A stretch of DNA of 9,286 nucleotides, taken from contig DGDR01000003.1 of the NCBI GenBank assembly GCA_002385545.1, positions 1 through 9,286 on the forward strand, written 5' to 3'. Source of the stretch: Clostridium sp. UBA3947. Its GTDB lineage: Bacteria; Bacillota; Clostridia; Clostridiales; Clostridiaceae. Shown here piece by piece: positions 1 to 5,824 of this stretch. Within the stretch, counting starts at the first letter, position 1. Each line of letters begins with the position of its first letter. The notes below the pieces were generated by a model. It worked only from the letters and a program-made list of their open reading frames with translations. It searched no databases and had not been told where the DNA came from. A program made the translations under genes and the position numbers.

Positions 1-1010
1 ACATTATACAGCTCTTCATCCCTACTTGAAAATGGTCTTAAAATTTTTATCGTACCATCAAGTATTTTGTTTTTAATATCACTGCTTATCCTCATCTCAA
101 TCTCTGGATATTTAACTTGAAGATAGTCAATTGCTCTTTCTGTATTAAAGTCAAAATCCTCTTCATAGTATGGGATTTCTATTTCTTGGCCCAGCTCCTG
201 TCCTAATCTTAGATAGTTATCCTCTAGTAGAAAACTATTTGTCCTATCTGAAATACTATACTTAGCTACTATATAAACTTCTTTTCCCTGTTCCACAGCA
301 GATTTAAGTAAATATTTTTGCATATCATCAAAGAACAAGAATCCATCTAAAAACAGCTTATCTATTTCAGATACCCTATTGTCTATTTCCTTCTTTAACC
401 TGTCCTGTATTGTTGTTATTCCACCACTTAGCTCTAAATTGCTTATGATTTCTTCAGCTAATTTTACTAATTCTTCATCCTTACTTAGTTCATGTTGATT
501 ATTAGGTATGATATCCCTTACCATATGTCTAAAGTCGTTAAATAGGTCAAAAATAATTTTTTGTATATATGAATAGTCTCTTTCAATTAAATCTAATTTA
601 TCCTTTGATATCTCTTTAACATTATAAAATAATAAAAAATTGAATAATTCAAACAACTCATGCTTCATATCTTCTAAGGCAATGGCTAAGTGTGGGTTGT
701 TCTGGTATCTAAATTTTATAATTTCAGACAGTATAAACTTTTGATCTGATGTAGATAAATAGTTTCCACTTCCATATATATCATCTAATATATCTCTTTG
801 AAGCTCTGTAAATGTATATAGATTAAAAGCTTTTTTCTCCTTTTTTGTATAGGCTATTACATTATCATTAAGAGATTCCTGTCTTAATTCCTTAATGTTT
901 AAAGTGGCAGTAACGTATAGGAAATTTGATCTATCTATTTCTTCTTTTAATCTATTAACAACAGAAGCATCTTCTATATCAATTCCAGTAACTAATTTTA
1001 TTAGCCCCAT
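1..1010 (-). CDS. AddB-like protein, N-terminal 336 codons (3' end beyond window)
   Basis: An uninterrupted frame runs from the ATG at 1010 to the left edge. AGGGGG lies six bases before the start, and the upstream PLD gene ends only 2 bases away. The order of segments follows the N-terminal half of AddB/RexB-type inactivated UvrD-like helicases: IKLVTG (4-9); FLYVTATLN (~31-39) where AddB has its ILLVPxQ strand; FNLYTFTELQRDILDDIYG (~63-81), like the S-F-x-R-L helix; LSTSDQKFILSEI (~85-97); FLDGFLFFDDMQKYLL (~220-235), like the VDGF...F.Q..LL block; and TIKILRPFSSRDEELYN at the edge, like the segment opening the second helicase domain. The loop that should be GxxGxGKS reads GIDIEDAS, without the lysine. 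Full AddB-like proteins end in a Cas4-type PD-(D/E)XK nuclease, which would lie outside the window. The fold assignment is by eye. That it is a real gene is much surer than its function. Confidence 0.82.
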   Translation of the reverse strand, partial: MGLIKLVTGIDIEDASVVNRLKEEIDRSNFLYVTATLNIKELRQESLNDNVIAYTKKEKKAFNLYTFTELQRDILDDIYGSGNYLSTSDQKFILSEIIKFRYQNNPHLAIALEDMKHELFELFNFLLFYNVKEISKDKLDLIERDYSYIQKIIFDLFNDFRHMVRDIIPNNQHELSKDEELVKLAEEIISNLELSGGITTIQDRLKKEIDNRVSEIDKLFLDGFLFFDDMQKYLLKSAVEQGKEVYIVAKYSISDRTNSFLLEDNYLRLGQELGQEIEIPYYEEDFDFNTERAIDYLQVKYPEIEMRISSDIKNKILDGTIKILRPFSSRDEELYN

Positions 1011-1012
1011 GC

Positions 1013-2125
1013 TTATCCCCCTAGCATCATAGAATCAACTAAAGAATGATACCCTTTATCTATAATGGATTTTAATTCATTTTTATAATAATCAAACACA
1101 TCATTATACTCCCTATCTTCAAAGGGTTTAAACTTAATAAATTTAATACTATTTGTTGCATCTAGAATTACATTATCTAATGTAATTTCTGCATGAATAT
1201 TAAATTTAAGCAGGTGGTTTATTGCATACAATATCTTCCTTACCTGACTTTCATCTCCATACTTATCTTTCTTATTTCTTCTTACATCGTAAAAGCATTG
1301 CCTAAAATAATTTCCCTTGTATAAGTATATTCTTGGGGTAAATCTATATAGGTCATTAGAATAATCGAAAGACTCTAATGAGTCCACCTTGCTAAGGTCA
1401 ATAATATAATCCTTATACCATTCCTCATAAGCTGATAGTTTATATATACTGTCTAGGTCCCTTCTATCTAATCTTTCAGCAAATTTCATTGGATTAGATT
1501 TAAGCTTCTTCTTAAATCCTGTAGCCAAATCTTTTAAAAAATACTTATCATCTGCTTGATATCTTGCGGCTTTTAGTGTTGTATACTGGAAGTTCAAAAA
1601 ATATTTTTCTAATTCTTCTTGTAGGGACTTTATATTTTCATCCTTTATACTTTCACATACTTGTATATATTCTCCTACTCTATCTAACCTAATATCATCT
1701 ATATATATTGCTTCAGAAAATTTCAGCTCAATCCATTCTCCTAAACTCTCTGTATATTGAGATAAAGTCATTAGTTCATGGCCAGTATGCTCCCTTAATC
1801 CTAAGCCCTTAGAAGTTAAATTTGCACTTCCATAAAGAACATATTTATCATCAAAAATATAGGTTTTTGCATGGACAGAATTATCCACATAAATCTTCCA
1901 ACCACAGTCAATAGCCCTTCGAAAATCAAAACTGCTTGCTCCCCTTTTAAAATCTTCTAGATTGAGCTTAAATAAAATTCTTTTTTCTAAGTCTTTCCCT
2001 CTTATAATTGACTCTACAAAATCAAAGGCCTCAATTGTCACATAGCCTGATATAAAAGTTATACTTTCTTGACATTTACTTAACAAACTTTCAAATTTTT
2101 CCTTGATGTTATATATAAGTTCCAT
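1013..2125 (-). CDS. PLD-family (single HKD) nuclease-like protein
   Basis: This 370-aa protein has an N-terminal PLD domain: SITFISGYV (~21-29) as an opening strand, then the active-site motif HAKTYIFDD (His85, Lys87, Asp92) and GSANLTSKGLGL (99-110), a complete HxKxxxxD...GSxN signature. Only one HKD motif is present, so the active site would need a dimer, as in the Nuc/BfiI group of nucleases. Residues ~160-370 form an unrecognised, mostly helical domain with a basic patch (VRRNKKDKYG, ~281-290) that could bind DNA. The ATG start has only GAGG 11 bases upstream, a long spacer. It follows the 309-aa gene by 44 bases, and its TAA ends 2 bases before the next ATG. In a defence operon a nuclease is the most likely role. 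A phospholipase or structural role cannot be ruled out. Confidence 0.88.
   Translation of the reverse strand: MELIYNIKEKFESLLSKCQESITFISGYVTIEAFDFVESIIRGKDLEKRILFKLNLEDFKRGASSFDFRRAIDCGWKIYVDNSVHAKTYIFDDKYVLYGSANLTSKGLGLREHTGHELMTLSQYTESLGEWIELKFSEAIYIDDIRLDRVGEYIQVCESIKDENIKSLQEELEKYFLNFQYTTLKAARYQADDKYFLKDLATGFKKKLKSNPMKFAERLDRRDLDSIYKLSAYEEWYKDYIIDLSKVDSLESFDYSNDLYRFTPRIYLYKGNYFRQCFYDVRRNKKDKYGDESQVRKILYAINHLLKFNIHAEITLDNVILDATNSIKFIKFKPFEDREYNDVFDYYKNELKSIIDKGYHSLVDSMMLGG
1017..1022 (-). promoter_or_regulatory. Ribosome-binding site of the AddB-like gene
   Basis: AGGGGG with a six-base spacer to the ATG at 1010. It overlaps the last codons of the PLD gene, whose protein ends in Leu-Gly-Gly. 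It confirms the ATG as a start even though the gene's end is outside the window. Confidence 0.65.
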
Positions 2126-2169
2126 TTTATATCACGCCTCATCTTAAAATTCTAGCTGATTTTTATATC

Positions 2170-3099
2170 TTATATAGACGCACTAGTTCCCTTCCTTATG
2201 GCTTTTAACATTGTTTCAGGATCGTAGTCCTTTAATAATTCATCATCTATATGGCCATAATACTCGTCATCCTTGTCCTCATCTTCTTCTATAAAATCAT
2301 ACTCATCAGAGTCAACTGAGTCTAATTCCATCTCCAGTAGGGACCACATTAACTCTTCATCTTCTGATTCATCCTTAGGTGAAAGTTCTAAGTAACTTTC
2401 AAAATAGTCATAGCCATAAATCTCCTTATAATAGTTCTTTGCTGCTTCATACATTTCTTCCACTTGAACCATTTTAAAATCATAATCTAAAACTTTATTA
2501 CCTATACAATAATACTTCAACAGTAGCTTAGACTCCTTGTATTTTACATAAGGTCTAGCAATACTGTATATATAGTCAATATAATTCCAGGTAAAATCAA
2601 CTTCTTCTAATTGTTGGTATTTTCTTTCTGGCATCTTATAATGAAACCATTCTGAAATTATTACTTCTACATTATTGCTTTCATTGTTTATAACAATTCC
2701 AGAAAATGTAAATGAATAATCATCACGAAATATCAATATAGGTTCATTGTCTACTACTTGATATAAAACATAGGTTATTTCTGATACAATTTCATTCCTA
2801 TCTTTAAAGTCAGTATTTAAATCTATAGCATAGCATTGTAATTTGCCTCTTGATTCCTTTGTTGAAATTCTAGATATACTCTTAACCTTATCTAAATAGT
2901 ATCTTTTATCTAATATTGAATAATCATAAATATTTATTATATTAAAAAGGAAGTCATATATATCCCATTTTTCATGTTCTTTAGTAGAAAATATATTGCA
3001 ACCTAATACATTGAGTATTTTACAAGCCCCTTTATTCCACTCAATAGTATCTAAGGAGTACAAAATATCTTCTAAATCACCTCTGTTTGCAAATATCAA
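2170..3099 (-). CDS. 309-aa protein of unknown function with acidic C-terminal tail
   Basis: I do not recognise this family. An in-frame TAA lies two codons before the TTG at 3099, so the protein cannot begin further upstream, and GGTGG six bases before it is an acceptable ribosome-binding site. Residues ~1-195 look like a folded mixed alpha/beta domain. One stretch (~85-135) has two beta-like strands, one ending in AIDLN and one reading PILIFRDDYSFTFSGIV, joined by a helix. That pattern recalls the N-terminal region of some type IIG restriction enzymes, but only loosely. From ~235 onward the protein is strikingly acidic, rich in Asp and Glu and almost without Lys or Arg until the last residues. 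Such tails can bind basic proteins or mimic DNA. The gene follows the 178-aa gene by 15 bases and precedes the PLD gene by 44, so it belongs to the same array. No signal peptide or membrane segment is seen. Confidence 0.85.
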   Translation of the reverse strand: MIFANRGDLEDILYSLDTIEWNKGACKILNVLGCNIFSTKEHEKWDIYDFLFNIINIYDYSILDKRYYLDKVKSISRISTKESRGKLQCYAIDLNTDFKDRNEIVSEITYVLYQVVDNEPILIFRDDYSFTFSGIVINNESNNVEVIISEWFHYKMPERKYQQLEEVDFTWNYIDYIYSIARPYVKYKESKLLLKYYCIGNKVLDYDFKMVQVEEMYEAAKNYYKEIYGYDYFESYLELSPKDESEDEELMWSLLEMELDSVDSDEYDFIEEDEDKDDEYYGHIDDELLKDYDPETMLKAIRKGTSASI

Positions 3100-3114
3100 T
3101 TGTTACCACCACTC

Positions 3115-3651
3115 TTACATTCTAAGTAACTTGTCAATTTTTTCTTTATATGAAACACCATCAATCTCATCCTTAAAGGTTTTTACAATCTCAAAAGTTC
3201 GCTTAATATAGTCCTCACTTGAACTACAATCAATTATAAATTTATTATACATTTCCTCTATTCCACCTAAAACATATGAGTTGAATATATTTAAGTTCTC
3301 CTGAACTTTATCATATTTACTTGGATCAGTATCATATCTAAAAGCCCTATCTAATCTCTCCTCTAAATTTATATCTTTTTCATCTAATAGCATTATTAAT
3401 CTATATAAAAACAAGCAATCATGCCTATGATTTATAAAAGCACTTGCTAGTATATTTGCAGAATCTGTAGATTCATTATCTCTCTTAGCTTTGCGATTAG
3501 CTAAGAATCCAAAAACTGCAGCATTCAAATATGCTTCTATAAAAGTATTAAAAATCTGAGCTTCATTAACTATAAATTTGAGATATGTGGCATGCTTGCC
3601 AGTTATACGATAGTCAGTTTCAAATAATTTTATTTCTTTTTTCTCAGTCAT
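3115..3651 (-). CDS. 178-aa protein, possible Dnd-associated accessory protein
   Basis: The ATG start is well supported: AGGAGG lies seven bases upstream, overlapping the ATPase stop codon, so the two genes are probably translationally linked. The protein is predicted to be largely helical and soluble, with no catalytic motif I can name. Two segments look like conserved cores: an alanine- and glycine-containing helix followed by basic residues (AAVFGFLANRKAKRD, ~45-60), and FNSYVLGGIEEMYNKFI (~123-139). A hydrophobic helix-basic patch and a later Y..GG.E helix recall, from memory, the family called dnd system-associated protein 4. That is a weak resemblance. It sits where classical operons carry dndE, but it is longer than DndE (about 110-120 aa) and I do not see DndE sequence in it. 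It could act as partner or DNA adaptor of the ATPase. Confidence 0.85.
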   Translation of the reverse strand: MTEKKEIKLFETDYRITGKHATYLKFIVNEAQIFNTFIEAYLNAAVFGFLANRKAKRDNESTDSANILASAFINHRHDCLFLYRLIMLLDEKDINLEERLDRAFRYDTDPSKYDKVQENLNIFNSYVLGGIEEMYNKFIIDCSSSEDYIKRTFEIVKTFKDEIDGVSYKEKIDKLLRM

Positions 3652-3658
3652 CTGCCAT

Positions 3659-3664
3659 CCTCCT
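3659..3664 (-). promoter_or_regulatory. Ribosome-binding site of the 178-aa gene
   Basis: AGGAGG with a seven-base spacer to the ATG at 3651. It overlaps the TAG stop of the upstream ATPase gene, consistent with coupled translation. Confidence 0.75.
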
Positions 3665-5645
3665 AATTAATTGTAGTGTATGTGTCACTATGTTTTACTA
3701 ATTTATATTGCTTGTCTACCCTATCTAACATAACTGCTTCAGCATATCTCCAATCCTTAGCCATAACAAACATAATGACTTGTTCCGCTACCTTAGGTAA
3801 TTCTCTGGATATATTCTCTATGTGAATCTCATCAGCATTAGAAAATGGAGCATCTAATATTAATGGATAAGGTTCACTTCCTAGGTCTTGTCCATCGATA
3901 TTGATTATTTTTGACCTTGCTAAGTCCACTAGGCCTGCAATAAAAGCAAAGTTTTTAACACGTAATAATCCTTCAGATTCTCCAGACTCAACCTCTTTAT
4001 CATCTATTTTAGTTAATAAAGTAGTATTATACTTTTCATCTATGACTACTCTTCTTTCTCCATGATACATTTTATTGAATATTTCATTGACCTTTTCCTC
4101 AAGCTTAACACGAATATCCTTTTCTTTATCTCTATAATAATCATCAATCCATTGATATATAGCTTCGGCATATAATAAATACTGTCTTATTTGATTATTT
4201 TTTTCAGATGCTGATGTTAGGCTATCAAATATTTTTTTATATCTCTCTATATCCTTTTCAGTTACACTCATCTTTGCTATACATTGTTCTCTTTTCCTAT
4301 TTAGCTCTCTTATTCTTCTTCTTATTTCATTTAATTCAACTTGATCATTCCTAGTATCTTCTTTTCCTTCTATTTGTTTTTCAATATATTTGATATCATC
4401 TTCCCATTCAGTTATCCTTCTTTTACATAGTAAAATATCTTTCATTCTTGATTCTAGGCTCTCATAAAACTTATCATTTTTATTAGGCCTATTAAAGTTT
4501 ATAATATCATTCTTAAAGTTTCTAATGGTTGTGCCAATGGATTCAGGAGGTACAAACTTTAATGCTTCTATCAGGTTGTTAAAATATTCATTTCCTTCTT
4601 TTATTTCTGTACCACATAGGCACCTTCCACGTTTAATAATATCTTTTATTGATTCTGCAGTAACATCTTTAATTCCCTTATCATCTACTTTAGCAGCACT
4701 TAATAGTTCAGAGGCTTGTTCCAATAGAGGTTGAGAGAAAAAATGTACCGAATTATCAGCAAATTCTTTCCTATAACCATTATAAGCTCTTTCTAAGGCC
4801 TTATATTCTGATTCTAAATCCTTCACTAGTTTATCCTTTTGTTCCTGTAATTTTGTTGTGGCTTCATTTCGCCTAATTCTCTCTTCTAACTCTAGCTTTC
4901 TATTTTCATATTTTCCAATTTCATCCTCATATTGTGATTTTTGCCTTTCTATTATTGTTAAGGCTTCTTCATTTTGTTGAATTAGTCTCAAGGCTTCTTG
5001 AGCCTGGGCATCTTGTTCTAAGTTTAAATCAGCATAAAATGAGCCTATAACTGTAGTCTTGGCTTCTCTTTTTCCTAAATGCTTTATTGTATTGTCCAGT
5101 ACATCTAATCCTAAAAGTCCCTTTACTGCATCAGCCAAGTCCTTTCTAAAACTGATATTTTGTACACGCTCTGTATCAAAGAAAAAATAACCAGATAGAT
5201 CATATGGTAAGATAGTATTAATAAGGCTTATCATATCCCTTTCCCTATGAATATGGGATGTAATACCAGTAGATAAGTCTTTAAACTCAATCTTTAGTTG
5301 GGATGGCTTACCTCTAACACTTCCATTCACCATTATATATTCTTGTTTCCTATAGATTGTATATTCCTTATTGTCGTGTTCAAGAACAATTTGAATATAT
5401 ACCTCCTCTGTATCTCCATTAAACATAGCATTAGAAACTTCTAAATTTAGCAGAAAGTCAGGATTTTCGTTAAATATTGCCTTATCATAAAAGCACCAAT
5501 TAAACATTTGTAATAGGGTTGTCTTACCATAGGTATTGTCACCTAAGATTATGGTTACATTCTTTACCTTGTCAGTAGAAAATTCAATTTTGCCTTCACC
5601 TTTAAATTGACGAAAGTTCTTATATGCTAAAGATTTTACAATCAC
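3663..5645 (-). CDS. DndD-like SMC/Rad50-type ATPase
   Basis: This is a 660-aa P-loop ATPase with its nucleotide-binding halves at the two ends and coiled coil between. Seen in the sequence, numbered from the GTG start: Walker A GDNTYGKT (35-42); the segment GYFFFDTERVQNI (~152), which parallels the FFFDGE stretch of DndD-type proteins and is followed by a LLGLDVLD helix; charged coiled coils at ~205-300 and ~395-475; a CLCG motif (342-345) between them at the hook position; and Walker B YPLILDAPFS (593-602) with a following D-loop. Length agrees with DndD. In Dnd systems DndD is the ATPase of the DndCDE modification complex and may sense or nick DNA. The longest frame starts at TTG 5663, but GGAGGG lies six bases before the GTG at 5645, giving MIVKSLAYKNFRQF, so I chose that. 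A RecN/RecF-like repair ATPase or another defence ATPase is the alternative. Confidence 0.87.
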   Translation of the reverse strand: MIVKSLAYKNFRQFKGEGKIEFSTDKVKNVTIILGDNTYGKTTLLQMFNWCFYDKAIFNENPDFLLNLEVSNAMFNGDTEEVYIQIVLEHDNKEYTIYRKQEYIMVNGSVRGKPSQLKIEFKDLSTGITSHIHRERDMISLINTILPYDLSGYFFFDTERVQNISFRKDLADAVKGLLGLDVLDNTIKHLGKREAKTTVIGSFYADLNLEQDAQAQEALRLIQQNEEALTIIERQKSQYEDEIGKYENRKLELEERIRRNEATTKLQEQKDKLVKDLESEYKALERAYNGYRKEFADNSVHFFSQPLLEQASELLSAAKVDDKGIKDVTAESIKDIIKRGRCLCGTEIKEGNEYFNNLIEALKFVPPESIGTTIRNFKNDIINFNRPNKNDKFYESLESRMKDILLCKRRITEWEDDIKYIEKQIEGKEDTRNDQVELNEIRRRIRELNRKREQCIAKMSVTEKDIERYKKIFDSLTSASEKNNQIRQYLLYAEAIYQWIDDYYRDKEKDIRVKLEEKVNEIFNKMYHGERRVVIDEKYNTTLLTKIDDKEVESGESEGLLRVKNFAFIAGLVDLARSKIINIDGQDLGSEPYPLILDAPFSNADEIHIENISRELPKVAEQVIMFVMAKDWRYAEAVMLDRVDKQYKLVKHSDTYTTIN

Positions 5646-5651
5646 TATTAA

Positions 5652-5657
5652 CCCTCC
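5652..5657 (-). promoter_or_regulatory. Ribosome-binding site of the DndD-like ATPase
   Basis: GGAGGG on the minus strand, six bases before the GTG at 5645. It lies inside the longest possible reading frame, whose TTG start at 5663 is upstream of it, so it fixes the shorter start as the likely one. Confidence 0.7.
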
Positions 5658-5659
5658 AA

Positions 5660-5824
5660 TCAAAAATTTCTTTCCTTAAGAGTATCAATAATTATATTCT
5701 TTATTTTTTCAACCATTTGCCCATAATTATATTTTTTTGTTTTACTATTTTCGTCTTCAAGTTTTAGTATTAAATATTTCATCTTTTTAAGCTTTCTCTC
5801 ATCCAATTGATTGTTAGTAGTCAA
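5660..5824 (-). CDS. Small 54-aa lysine-rich protein between helicase and ATPase
   Basis: This frame is easily missed because it starts with TTG and is short. The evidence that it is real is the consensus AAGGAGGT at the end of the helicase gene, with AGGAGG nine bases before the TTG at 5824. The frame overlaps the helicase end by 11 bases, and its stop is followed after 14 bases by the ATPase start. It therefore fills what would otherwise be the only sizeable gap in the array. The product begins MTTNNQLDERKLKKMKYLI and ends DTLKERNF. It is highly charged, predicted helical, and has no signal peptide or membrane segment. Later starts at codon 7 (TTG) or codon 15 (ATG) are possible. I do not recognise a domain. 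Small proteins at the same place in Dnd-like loci have been annotated as DNA modification system-associated small proteins, and this may be one; that comparison is from memory, not a search. Confidence 0.72.
   Translation of the reverse strand: MTTNNQLDERKLKKMKYLILKLEDENSKTKKYNYGQMVEKIKNIIIDTLKERNF

Noticed and set aside
2996..3211. Plus-strand open frame of 71 codons
   Set aside because: It lies across the 5' end of the 309-aa gene and the 3' end of the 178-aa gene, has low-complexity Ser/Ile/Leu content, and no conserved-looking motif. It is an antisense shadow.
4525..4734. Plus-strand open frame of 69 codons
   Set aside because: It is wholly inside the ATPase gene on the opposite strand, and its composition is typical of an antisense read of a charged coiled-coil protein.
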